The notes under the pieces are model-generated. The model was not told the origin of the DNA and did not search any database. It was given only the letters and a program-made list of their open reading frames with translations. Below, piece after piece: positions 23,510 through 33,799 of a stretch of 64,000 nt of DNA (positions are counted from its first letter, which is position 1; each line of letters starts with the position of its first letter). Origin of the DNA: Eutreptiella sp. 'Long Island Sound 2002'. Taxonomy: Eukaryota; Euglenozoa; Euglenophyceae; Eutreptiales; Eutreptiaceae. The translations under genes and the position numbers were made by a program. The stretch lies in assembly GCA_964036045.1 (NCBI GenBank), contig CAXIWF010000866.1:62001-126000 (forward strand), given 5' to 3'.

Positions 23510-25496
23510 GTGGGACGCCTGGTTGTGCTCCCTGCGGGCTTGTCTGCCCCGCGCACCGCCTGGTTTACTGGAGCGTCGCCTGTTGCAGTTTCTGGAGTGG
23601 GGCAGTGTAGCTGCCCGTGATCTCAGACAGCCGGAGTTTCTGCGAGTCTTGGCTGTGGCTTTGTCCTCATTTAGCCCTGAGGTTTGGGAGTCGCTCTTGC
23701 ATGATTCGACGTCGCCCAAATTGCTTATGCAGCGTATCAGGGAGGAGGTATTGGCGCGGGGTTTGGGGCCGGTGGGGCGTGTGGATATCCCCCGCGAGGT
23801 CTGGGATAGTTGTGTGCCGGACGGCTTCGCAGAATTGGTAGGCAGGCAGTTTTCCGGGATAATTCCCCCGTCGGATGAGGCGGTGGTCATGATGAGGGCA
23901 TTGCGGGACCAGGGTTTGCTTTTCCCCCTGCCGCCGGGGTCACCTGGGCCCAATGGGGGTGTTTTTGCGATACCCAAGACGGAGGAGAAATGCGGTTTGA
24001 TTGTCAATCTGGTGCCCCTTAATGAGGAGATGCGGTCTCGGCCGGAGAAGTTCTCCCTCCCCTCTGTGGAGGTGTTGGCCCTTTTGGCGCAGGTGGCACA
24101 GCAAGGGTCCTCCTTTTTCCTCCCCTCTTTTTATGCCCGAGCGCGTTGCATGAGGCCGGTGTGGGATATTCTGTCCCTGCCGGGGGGGGGGGGGGAAGAG
24201 CTGTGCATGTGCCACATCGACCTGAGTAATTGCTTTTGGTCACTTCAGCTGCCGCGCGAGTTCTGGGGGGCCTTTCGCGTCTCGGATGGAGAGGGGGGGG
24301 TGTTGGCTTTCCGGTGCTTGCCCTTTGGGTGGAAGTACAGCCCCCTCCTGTGCCAGCGAGTGTTAGAGGGTCTGGTGGCCGGCGCGGGGCTGTTGGGGGT
24401 GCTGGTTTTAATTTACTTGGATGATGTCCTGGTTGTGGGGCGCGGCCGCGCGCGTGTGCGAGAGCAGACGGCAAGGGCGGCGGAGGCGTTGCGCCGTGCA
24501 GGTGCTGTAGTCAGCCCAAAGAGTACGTTAGAGCCTGTGCAGCGGCTGGTGTGGCTGGGGAAGGATATTGATTTGCAGGGGGGGGAGGTGCGGACTGCTG
24601 GCAACGCGTGGGAAGCTCTGTTTGCGCATTGGTTGAGGTTGTCTGTGGGACCCTGTAGGGTAAAACGGCTGCAGCAGTTCTTGGGGCGGGCACAGTGGAT
24701 ATGTCGCCCGGGTTCTGGGCACAGTCCGCACCTGTCTGGTGTGTGGGCTCATGTGCTCTGGGCGCCCCCCCGGCTGCCGTTTACCCCAGTGCGTTTGCTT
24801 AAGTCTATGTGCGTGGCGTGCGTGCTTGCCAGGAGGCAATGGTCAGTGGTGTCCCTCCCCAGGGTGGTGAAGCGATCGCCGTTGGTTGTTTACGTCGACG
24901 CGGCGCTGGACGCGGGTGAATACCGGCTGGGCCTGTTTTCGATGGATGTGGGTTCTCGATCGGTTGTGCCCGCGGAGCAACCGCCCAACCAGCAGTGTGC
25001 GGAGGCTGCCGCGCTGCTCTGGGGCTTGAAGCTCATCCTCAATGTAGGCGTTCGGGAGGCCCATTTGTTTGGGGATAATGCGGCGGCGCTAGTGCAGTTC
25101 CTTCGGTGTAAAGCCAAGGTGGGGCGTAAATTCCAGCAGTCCATTCTGAAGCGTTTCCGCTACCTGTGGGCGTCGTGCCCAGGCTTCACGGTATATATGC
25201 ACTGGGTGCGTGGTTCACATAATCCCGCTGATCCTATCAGTAGGTTGAGTGACAACTTCAATGGAGATCTGGGTTTGGCGCGCGAGGTGGCGGCGCGTAG
25301 GGTTGGGGATCTCTGGGCCTTTCCCGATAGGCGCACGGTTTTTTTGTGGACCCTGGGGGTGCCTATGGGGCCCTCTGTTCTGCCGCATTCGTGGAGAGCG
25401 GGCCTGTGGTCCCCGGGGGGTGGTGAAGGGGGGGCGGAGTTCCACGAGGTTTTTTTGCAGTACCGCTTGGAGGAGTCGGTGGGTGCAATGACTTGA
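23298..25496 (+). CDS. Reverse transcriptase-RNase H
   Basis: 732 aa from ATG 23,298, overlapping the end of the recombinase in a different frame. The same frame is open back to 22,017, but that part overlies the recombinase domain and looks like a shadow. The enzyme copies element RNA into DNA and degrades the RNA strand. Reverse transcriptase motifs: A, DLSNCFW (24,219); B, LPFGWKYSP (24,318); C, YLDD (24,414-24,425). RNase H residues: Asp in VYVDAA (24,897), Glu in QCAEAA (25,002), Asp in LFGDNAAA (25,074), then His and Asp in SHNPADP (25,218 and 25,230). All are present, so the enzyme looks functional. A tail of about 85 residues follows with no recognised domain. The start is uncertain: internal initiation at 23,298, a +1 shift from the recombinase frame, or G-run slippage are all possible. 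A 14-G run (24,182-24,195) encodes Gly residues between motifs. Confidence 0.93.
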   Translation: MWMQTPHLPPQQAPPSGGCASRPAGRVRSRPSWASGRPRARPGLWVRLPERQFPVASELGQWVRERLRTGEWDAWLCSLRACLPRAPPGLLERRLLQFLEWGSVAARDLRQPEFLRVLAVALSSFSPEVWESLLHDSTSPKLLMQRIREEVLARGLGPVGRVDIPREVWDSCVPDGFAELVGRQFSGIIPPSDEAVVMMRALRDQGLLFPLPPGSPGPNGGVFAIPKTEEKCGLIVNLVPLNEEMRSRPEKFSLPSVEVLALLAQVAQQGSSFFLPSFYARARCMRPVWDILSLPGGGGEELCMCHIDLSNCFWSLQLPREFWGAFRVSDGEGGVLAFRCLPFGWKYSPLLCQRVLEGLVAGAGLLGVLVLIYLDDVLVVGRGRARVREQTARAAEALRRAGAVVSPKSTLEPVQRLVWLGKDIDLQGGEVRTAGNAWEALFAHWLRLSVGPCRVKRLQQFLGRAQWICRPGSGHSPHLSGVWAHVLWAPPRLPFTPVRLLKSMCVACVLARRQWSVVSLPRVVKRSPLVVYVDAALDAGEYRLGLFSMDVGSRSVVPAEQPPNQQCAEAAALLWGLKLILNVGVREAHLFGDNAAALVQFLRCKAKVGRKFQQSILKRFRYLWASCPGFTVYMHWVRGSHNPADPISRLSDNFNGDLGLAREVAARRVGDLWAFPDRRTVFLWTLGVPMGPSVLPHSWRAGLWSPGGGEGGAEFHEVFLQYRLEESVGAMT
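24182..24195 (+). other. G14 homopolymer inside RT
   Basis: Fourteen consecutive G residues encoding four glycines just before RT motif A. The frame is intact. Shorter G8 runs lie at 24,293-24,300 and 24,578-24,585. Confidence 0.9.
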
Positions 25497-25576
25497 TATG
25501 GGAGCCGCTGGGTCTCAGACCTGCGCCGGGGGGGGGGGGGGGGGGGGGGTTATGCGGCAGTTTGGCATGAACGAGA
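25497..25576 (+). other. 3' spacer with G22 homopolymer
   Basis: 80 bp between the RT stop and B1. Positions 25,528-25,549 are 22 consecutive G residues. Such a tract can fold into G-quadruplexes in RNA or the displaced strand. Its place between the last ORF and the repeats could suggest a role in termination or reverse transcription, but nothing else in the sequence shows this. Confidence 0.85.
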
Positions 25577-25669
25577 CCCACGAGGAGGCGGCACACTGAC
25601 GAGATGTGCCACAGGAGACGTGCGTGTTTTGCCTCGTGTTTGCGTGTTTGCTTGTGGTTTTAGCAAAAT
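25577..25669 (+). repeat. Split direct repeat B, copy B1 (internal)
   Basis: 93 bp from CCCACGAGGAGG to TTTTAGCAAAAT, repeated at 25,849-25,941 (offset 272) with no difference seen. It lies just downstream of the RT-RNase H ORF and the G22 run, and abuts A2 through AAAAT. Confidence 0.95.
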
Positions 25670-25783
25670 CTTAGCTCAGCCGTGCCTGAGCTTTGGTTTT
25701 GCTCGTCGGGTGGTGTGTGTGTGCGCATGCGTGTGTGCAGTGAGCCTCTGTACTTGTAGAGCATTTTTGCTTGTTGCCAGCAG
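25665..25783 (+). repeat. Split direct repeat A, copy A2 (internal)
   Basis: Second copy of the 119-bp A repeat, identical to A1. It overlaps the last five bases (AAAAT) of B1, making the B1/A2 junction TAGCAAAATCTTAG. That is the sequence predicted if the outer ends B2 and A1 are joined in a circle. Confidence 0.95.
25673..25692 (+). other. Hairpin copy in A2
   Basis: Exact second copy of the A-repeat hairpin. It sits beside the internal B1/A2 junction, so each predicted recombination core has the same inverted arms on its A side. Confidence 0.4.
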
Positions 25784-25848
25784 CCCACCCGTCCCGCCCA
25801 ATGACGCTATTTGCGACTTCTATTGCCCATACCGGGCTTTTGTGACTG
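25784..25848 (+). other. Unique spacer between A2 and B2
   Basis: 65 bp present once in the element. In a split-repeat element, A2 + spacer + B2 is the right-hand unit. No ORF, promoter or structure was recognised. Confidence 0.7.
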
Positions 25849-25941
25849 CCCACGAGGAGGCGGCACACTGACGAGATGTGCCACAGGAGACGTGCGTGTT
25901 TTGCCTCGTGTTTGCGTGTTTGCTTGTGGTTTTAGCAAAAT
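25849..25941 (+). repeat. Split direct repeat B, copy B2 (right end)
   Basis: Right terminus of the element, identical to B1. It ends TAGCAAAAT and passes directly into the satellite as TCTCGG, so AAAAT is common to element and target. Confidence 0.95.
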
Positions 25942-26110
25942 TCTCGGAAAATTCTCGGAAAATTCTCGGAAAATTGACGGAAAATTCTCGGAAAATTCTC
26001 CGAAAATTCTCGGAAAATTCTCGGAAAATTCTCAGAAAATTCTCGGAAAATTCTCGGAAAATTCTCAGAAAATTCTCGGAAAATTCTCGGAAAATTCTCG
26101 GAAAATTCTC

Positions 26111-26233
26111 GGAGAATTCTCGGAGAATTCTGGGAGAATTCTCGGATAAAAAAAAAAACGAGAATTCTCGGAATTGGGAAATTTTCTGAATTTCTCGGAA
26201 ATTCTCGGAATTTTCGGAATTCTCGGAATTCTC
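26111..26233 (+). repeat. Module 7, minimal
   Basis: First copy after the retrotransposon. Only three GGAGAATTCTC-type monomers (one with CTGGG) precede A11 (26,148-26,158), and there is no 12-mer block. Confidence 0.88.
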
Positions 26234-26706
26234 GGAAAATTCTCGGAAAATTCTCGGAAAATTCTCGGAAAATTCTCGGAAAATTCCCGGAAAATTCTCG
26301 GAAAATTCTCGGAAAATTCTCGGAAAATTCTCGGAAAATTCTCGGAAAATTCTCGGAAAATTCTCGGAAAATTCTCGGAAAATTCTCGGAAAATTCTCGG
26401 AAAATTCTCGGAAAAATCTCGGAAAATTCTCGGAAAATTCTCGGAAAATTCTCAGAAAATTCTCGGAAAATTCTCGGAAAATTCTCAGAAAATTCTCGGA
26501 AAATTCTCGGAAAATTCTCGGAAAATTCTCGGAAAATTCTCGGAAAATTCTCGCAAAATTGACGGAAAATTCTCGGAAAATTCTCGGAAAATTCTCGGAA
26601 AATTCTCGGAAAATTCTCAGAAAATTCTCGGAAAATTCTCGGAAAATTCTCAGAATATTCTCGGAAAATTCTCGGAAAATTCTCGGAAAATTCTCGGAAA
26701 ATTCTC

Positions 26707-26973
26707 GGAGAAATTCTCGGAGAAATTCTCGGAGAATTCTCGGAAAATTCTCGGAGAAATGCTCGGAGAAATTCTCGGAGAAAATCTCGGAGAAGTTCTC
26801 GGAGAAATTCTCGGAGAAAATCTCGGAGAAAATTCTCGGAGAAATTCTCGGAGAAATTCTCGGAGAATTCTCGGAGAATTCTCGGAGAATTCTCGGATAA
26901 AAAAAAACGAGAATTCTCGGAATTGGGAAATTTTCTGAATTTCTCGGAAATTCTCAGAATTTTCGGAATTGTC
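26707..26973 (+). repeat. Module 8, full
   Basis: A9 at 26,899-26,907. The tail has CTCAG and GGAATTGTC and one 9-mer fewer. Confidence 0.88.
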
Positions 26974-28382
26974 GGAAAATTCTCGGAAAATTCTCGGAAA
27001 ATTCTCGGAAAATTCTCGGAAAATTCCCGGAAAATTCTCGGAAAATTCTCGGAAAATTCTCGGAAAATTCTCGGAAAATTCTCGGAAAATTCTAGGAAAA
27101 TTCTCGGAAAATTCTCCGAAAATTCTCAGAAAATTCTCAATAAATTCTCAGAAAATTCTCGGAAAATTCTCGGAAAATTCTCGGAAAATTCACGGAAAAT
27201 TCTCGGAAAATTCTCGGAAAATTCTCAGAAAATCGTCGGAAAATTCTCGGAAAATTCTCAGAAAATTCTCGGAAAATTCTCGGAAAAATCTCGGAAAATT
27301 CTCGGAAAATTGACGGAAAATTCTCGGAAAATTCTCGGAAAATTCTCGGAAAATTCTCGGAGAAATTCTCGGAGAATTCTCGGAGAATTCTCGGAAAATT
27401 CTCGGAAAATTCTCGGAAAATTCTCGGAAAATTCTCGGAAAATTCTCGGAAAATTCTCGGAAAATTCTCGGAAAAATCTCAGAAAATTCTCGGAAAATTC
27501 TCGGAAAATTCTCAGAAAATTCTCAATAAATTCTCGGAAAATTCTCGGAAAATTCTCGGAAAATTCACGGAAAATTCTCGGAAAATTCTCGGAAAATTCT
27601 CAGAAAATCGTCGGAAAATTCTCGGAAAATTCTCAGAAAATTCTCGGAAAAATCTCGGAAAATTCTCGGAAAATTCTCGGAAAATTGACGGAAAATTCTC
27701 GGAAAATTCTCGGAAAATTCTTGGAAAATTCTCGGAAAAATCTCGGAAAATTCTCGGAAAATTCTCAGAAAATTCTCGGAAAATTCTCGGAAAATTCTCG
27801 GAAAATTCTCGGAAACTTCTCGGAAAATTCTCGGAAAATTCTCGGAAAATTCTCAGAAAATTCTCGGAAAATTCCCAGAAAATTCTCGGAAAATTCTCGG
27901 AAAATTCTCGGAAAATTCTCGGGAAATTCTCGGAAAATTCTCGGAAAATTCTCGGAAAATTCTCGGGAAAATCTCGGAAAATTCTCGGAAAATTCTCGGA
28001 AAATTCTCAGAAAATTCTCGGAAAATTCTCGGAAAAATCTCGGAAAATTCTCGGAAAATTCTCGGAAAATTCTCGGAAAATTCTCGGAAAATTCTCGGAA
28101 AATTCTCGGAAAATTCTCGGGAAAATCTCGGAAAATTCTCGGAAAATTCTCAGAAAATTCTCGGAAAATTCTCGGAAAATTCTCGGAAAATTCTCGGAAA
28201 ATTCTCGGAAAATTCTCGGAAAATTCTCGGAAAATTCTCGGAAAATTCTCAGAAAATTGACGGAAAATTCTCGGAAAATTCTCCGAAAATTCTCGGAAAA
28301 TTCTCAGAAAATTCTCAGAAAATTCTCGGAAAATTCTCGGAAAATTCTCAGAAAATTCTCGGAAAATTCTAGGAAAATTCTC

Positions 28383-28658
28383 GGAGAAATTCTCGGAGAA
28401 TTCTCGGAGAATTCCCGGAAAATTCTCGGAGAAATGCTCGGAGAAATTCTCGGAGAAAATCTCGGAGAAGTTCTCGGAGAAATTCTCGGAGAAAATCTCG
28501 GAGAAAATTCTCGGAGAAATTCTCGGAGAAATTCTCGGAGAATTCTCGGAGAATTCTCGGAGAATTCTCGGATAAAAAAAAACGAGAATTCTCGGAATTG
28601 GGAAATTTTCTGAATTTCTCGGAAATTCTCGGAATTTTCGGAATTCTAGGAATTCTCG
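28383..28658 (+). repeat. Module 9, full
   Basis: A9 at 28,574-28,582. It has the rare GGAATTCTAGG in its tail, shared only with module 10. Confidence 0.9.
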
Positions 28659-28932
28659 GAAAATTCTCGGAAAATTCTCGGAAAATTCCCGGAAAATTCT
28701 CGGAAAATTCCCGGAAAATTCTCGGAAAATTCTCGGAAAATTCTCTGAAAATTCTCAGAAAATTCTCGGAAAATTCTCGGAAAATTCTCGGAAAATTCTC
28801 GGAAAATTCTCGGAAAATTCTCGGAAAATTCTCGGAAAAATCTCGGAAAATTCTCGGACAATTCTCGGAAAATTCTCAGAAAATTCTCGGAAAATTCTCG
28901 GAAAATTCTCGGAAAATTCTCGGAAAATTCTC

Positions 28933-29208
28933 GGAGAAATTCTCGGAGAATTCTCGGAGAATTCTCGGAAAATTCTCGGAGAAATGCTCGGAGAAATTCT
29001 CGGAGAAAATCTCGGAGAAGTTCTCGGAGAAATTCTCGGAGAAAATCTCGGAGAAAATTCTCGGAGAAATTCTCGGAGAAATTCTCGGAGAATTCTCGGA
29101 GAATTCTCGGAGAATTCTCGGATAAAAAAAAAACGAGAATTCTCGGAATTGGGAAATTTTCTGAATTTCTCGGAAATTCTCGGAATTTTCGGAATTCTAG
29201 GAATTCTC
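28933..29208 (+). repeat. Module 10, full
   Basis: A10 at 29,124-29,133. It is module 9 repeated 550 bp on, including GGAATTCTAGG. Confidence 0.9.
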
Positions 29209-32200
29209 GGAAAATTCTCGGAAAATTCTCGGAAAATTCCCGGAAAATTCTCGGAAAATTCCCGGAAAATTCTCGGAAAATTCTCGGAAAATTCTCTGAA
29301 AATTCTCAGAAAATTCTCGGAAATTTCTCGGAAAATTCTCGGAAAATTCTCGGAAAATTCTCGGAAAATTCTCGGAAAATTCTCGGAAAAATCACGGAAA
29401 ATTCTCGGACAATTCTCGGAAAATTCTCAGAAAATTCTCGGAAAATTCTCGGAAAATTCTCGGAAAATTCTCGGAAAATTCTCAGAAAATTCTCAATAAA
29501 TTCTCAATAAATTCTCGGAAAATTCTCGGAAAATTCTCGGAAAATTCTCGGAAAATTGTCAATAAATTCTCGGAAAATTCCCGGAAAATTCTCGGAAAAT
29601 TCACGGAAAATTCTCGGAAAATTGACGGAAAATTCTCGGAAAAATCTCGGAAAATTCTCGGAAAATTCTCCGAAAATTCTCGGAAAATTCTCAGAAAATT
29701 CTCAATAAATTCTCGGAAAATTCTCGGAAAATTCTCGGAAAATTCACGGAAAATTCTCGGAAAATTCTCGGAAAATTCTCAGAAAATCGTCGGAAAATTC
29801 TCGGAAAATTCTCAGAAAATTCTCGGAAAAATCTCGGAAAATTCTCGGAAAATTGACGGAAAATTCTCGGAAAATTCTCGGAAAATTCTTGGAAAATTCT
29901 CGGAAAAATCTCGGAAAATTCTCGGAAAATTCTTGGAAAATTCTCGGAAAATCCTCAGAAAATTCTCGGAAAATTCTCGGAAAATTCTCGGAAAATTCTC
30001 GGAAAATTCTCGGAAAATTCTCAGAAAATTCTCGGAAAATTCCCAGAAAATTCTCGGAAAATTCTCCGAAAATTCTCGGAAAATTCTTGGAAAATTCTCG
30101 GAAAAATCTCGGAAAATTCTCGGAAAATTCTCGGAAAATTCTCAGAAAATTCTCGGAAAATTCTCGGAAAATTCTCGGAAAATTCTCGGAAAATTCTCGG
30201 AAAATTCTCAGAAAATTCTCGGAAAATTCCCAGAAAATTCTCGGAAAATTCTCCGAAAATTCTCGGAAAATTCTCGGAAAATTCTCGGAAAATTCTCGGA
30301 AAATTCTCGGAAAATTCTCGGAAAATTCTCGGAAAATTCTCGGAAAATTCTCGGAAAATTCTCGGAAAATTCTCGGAAAATTGACGGAAAATTCTCGGAA
30401 AATTCTCGGAAAATTCTCGGAAAATTGACAGAAAATTCTCGGAAAATTCTCGGAAAATTCTCGGAAAATTCTCGGAAAATTCTCGGAAAATTCTCGGAAA
30501 ATTCTCGGAAAATTCTCGGAAAATTCTCGGAAAATCTCGGAAAATTCTCGGAAAAATTCTCGGAAAATTCTCAGAAAATTCTCGGAAAATTCTCGGAAAA
30601 TTCTCGGAAAATTCTTGGAAAATTCTCGGAAAATTCTCGGAAAATTCTCGGAAAATTCTCGGAAAATTCTCGGAAAATTCTCGGAAAATGTCAGAAAATT
30701 CTCGGAAAGTTCTCGGAAAATTCTCAGAAAATTCTCGGAAAATTCTCGGAAAATTCTCGGAAAATTGACGGAAAATTCTCGGAAAATTCTCGGAAAATTC
30801 TCGGAAAATTCTCGGAAAATTCTCGGAAAATTCTCGGAAAATTCTCGGAAAATTCTCGGAAAATTCTCAGAAAATTCTCGGAAAATTCCCAGAAAATTCT
30901 CGGAAAATTCTCGGAAAATTCTCGGAAAATTCTCGGAAAATTCTCGGAAAATTCTCGGAAAATTCTCGGAAAATTCTCGGAAAATTCTCGGAATATTCTC
31001 GGAAAATTGACGGAAAATTCTCGGAAAATTCTCGGAAAATTCTCGGAAAATTGACGGAAAATACTCGGAAAATTCTCGGAAAATTCTCGGAAAATTCTCG
31101 GAAAATTCTCGGAAAATTCTCGGAAAATTCTCGGAAAATTCTCGGAAAATTCTCGGAAAATTCTCGGGAAAATCTCGGAAAATTCTCGGAAAATTCTCGG
31201 AAAATTCTCAGAAAATTCTCGGAAAATTCTCGGAAAATTCTCGGAAAATTCTCGGAAAATTCTCGGAAAATTCCCGGAAAATTCTCGGAAAATTCTCGGA
31301 AAATTCTCGGAAAATTCTCGGGAAAATCTCGGAAAATTCTCGGAAAATTCTCGGAAAATTCTCAGAAAATTCTCGGAAAATTCTCGGAAAATTCTCAGAA
31401 AATTCTCGGAAAATTCTCGGAAAATTCTCGGAAAATTCTCGGAAAATTCTCGGAAAATTCTCGGAAAATTGACGGAAAATTCTCGGAAAATTCTCCGAAA
31501 ATTCTCGGAAAATTCTCGGAAAACTCTCAGAAAATTCTCGGAAAATTCTCGGAAAATTCTCAGAAAATTCTCAGAAAATTCTCGGAAAATTCTCGGAAAA
31601 ATCTCCGAAAATTCTCGGAAAATTCTCGGAGAAATTCTCGGGAAAATCTCGGAAAATTCTCGGAAAATTCTCGGAAAATTCTCAGAAAATTCTCGGAAAA
31701 TTCTCGGAAAATTCTCAGAAAATTCTCGGAAAATTCTCGGAAAATTCTCGGAAAATTCTCGGAAAGTTCTCGGAAAATTCTCGGAAAATTGACGGAAAGC
31801 TCTCGGAAAATTCTGGGAAAATTCTCGGAAAATTCTCGGAAAATTCTCGGAAAATTCTCGGAAAATTCTCGGAAAATTCTCGGAAAATTCTCCCAAAATT
31901 CTCAATAACTTCTCGGAAAATTCTCGGAAAATTCTCGGAAAATTCTCCGAAAATTCTCGGAAAATTCTCGGAAAATTCTCGGAAAATTGACGGAAAATTC
32001 TAGGAAAATTCTCGGAAAATTCTCGGAAAATTGACCGAAAATTCTCGGAAAATTCTCGGAAAATTCTCGGAAAATTCTCGGAAAATTCTCGGAAAATTCT
32101 CGGAAAATTCTCGGAAAATTCTCGGGAAAATCTCGGAAAATTCTCGGAAAATTCTCGGAAAATTCTCAGAAAATTCTCGGAAAATTCTCGGAAAATTCTC

Positions 32201-33411
32201 GGAAAATTCTCGGAAAATTCTCGGAAAATTCTCGGAAAATTCTCGGAAAATTCTCGGAAAATTCTCGGGAAAATCTCGGAAAATTCTCGGAAAATTCTCG
32301 GAAAATTCTCAGAAAATTCTCGGAAAATTCTCCGAAAATTCTCAGAAAATTCTCGGAAAATTCTCGGAAAATTCTCGGAAAATTCTCGGAAAATTCTCGG
32401 AAAATTCTCCGAAAATTCTCAGAAAATTCTCGGAAAATTCTCGGAAAATTGACGGAAAATTCTCGGAAAATTCTCGGAAAATTCTCGGAAAATTGACGGA
32501 AAATTCTCGGAAAATTCTCGGAAAATTCTTGGAAAATTCTCGGAAAATTCTCGGAAAATTCTCGGAAAATTCTCGGAAAATTCTCGGAAAATTCTCGGAA
32601 AATTCTCGGGAGAATCTCGGAAAATTCTCGGAAAATTCTCAGAAAATTCTCGGAAAATTCTCGGAAAATTCTCGGAAAATTCTCGGAAAATTCTCGGAAA
32701 ATTCTCGGAAAATTCTCGGAAATATCTCGGGAAAATCTCGGAAAATTCTCGGAAAATTCTCGGAAAATTCTCGGAAAATTCTCGGAAAATTCTCGGAAAA
32801 GTCTCAGAAAATTCTCGGAAAATTCTCGGAAAATTCCCGGAAAATTCTCGGAAAATTCTCGGAAAATTCTCGGAAAATTGACGGAATATTCCCGGAAAAT
32901 TCTCGGAAAATTCTCGGAAAATTCTCGGAAAATTCTCAGAAAATTCTCCGAAAATTCTCGGAAAATTCTCGGGAAAATCTCGGAAAATCCTCGGAAAATT
33001 CTCGGAAAATTCTCGGAAAATTCTCGGAGAAATTCTCGGGAAAATCTCGGAAAATTCTCGGAAAATTCTCGGAAAATTCTCAGAAAATTCTCGGAAAATT
33101 CTCGGAAAATTCTCAGAAAATTCTCGGAAAATTCTCGGAAAATTCTCGGAAAATTCTCGGAAAATTCTCGGAAAATTCTCGGAAAATTGACGGAAAATTC
33201 TCGGAAAATTCTCGGAAAATTCTCGGAAAATTCTCGGAAAATTCTCGGAAAATTCTCGGAAAATTCTCGGAAAATTCTCGGAAAATTCTCAGAAAATTCT
33301 CAATAAATTCTCGGAAAATTCTCGGAAAATTCTCGGAAAATTCACGGAAAATTCTCGGAAAATTCTCGGAAAATTCTCAGAAAATCGTCGGAAAATTCTC
33401 GGAAAATTCTC

Positions 33412-33558
33412 GGAGAAATTCTCGGAGAAATTCTCGGAGAATTCTCGGAGAATTCTCGGAGAATTCTCGGATAAAAAAAAAACGAGAATTCTCGGAATTG
33501 GGAAATTTTCTGAATTTCTCGGAAATTCTCGGAATTTTCGGAATTCTCGGAATTCTCG
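33412..33558 (+). repeat. Module 11, short
   Basis: A10 at 33,473-33,482, with the same left junction (AGAAAATCGTC plus two monomers) as the other short copies. Confidence 0.88.
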
Positions 33559-33799
33559 GAAAATTCTCGGAAAATTCTCGGAAAATTCTCGGAAAATTCT
33601 CGGAAAATTCCCGGAAACTTCTCGGAAAATTCTCGGAAAATTCTCGGAAAATTCTCGGAAAATTGACTGAAAATTCTCCGAAAATTCTCGGAAAATTCTC
33701 GGAAAATTCTCAGAAAATTCTCGGAAAATTCTCGGAAAATTCTCAGAAAATTCTCGGAAAATTCTCGGAAAATTCTCGGAAAATTCTCGGAAAATTCTC

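Larger units (their letters stand above)
20794..25941 (+). mobile_element. Tyrosine-recombinase retrotransposon with split direct repeats (PAT/Kangaroo-like, DIRS order)
   Basis: Complete element of 5,148 bp including the AAAAT at both edges. Order: A1 (20,794-20,912), leader, Gag-like ORF, tyrosine recombinase, RT-RNase H, B1 (25,577-25,669), A2 (25,665-25,783), short spacer, B2 (25,849-25,941). This A1-ORFs-B1-A2-B2 plan defines split direct repeats, known from PAT, Kangaroo and Ngaro-type elements. There are no LTRs, no DDE integrase, no poly(A) tail and no target-site duplication. The B1/A2 junction matches the junction that joining the outer ends (B2 to A1) would make, as expected if a circle recombines through AAAAT. 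All catalytic motifs are present, and repeat copies are identical by eye, so the insertion looks young. Composition is GC-rich, in sharp contrast to the AT-rich satellite. Assignment to the Kangaroo lineage is inference. Confidence 0.93.
28383..29480 (+). repeat. Tandem duplication, period 550 bp
   Basis: Modules 9 and 10 with their downstream monomers. Shared rare features include GGAATTCTAGG, CTCTGAAAATTC and CTCGGACAATTC. Confidence 0.82.

Noticed and set aside
20794-25941. LTR retrotransposon or LINE.
   Set aside because: The repeats are split and unequal in layout (A1...B1-A2-B2). There is no protease, DDE integrase, endonuclease, poly(A) tail or target duplication.
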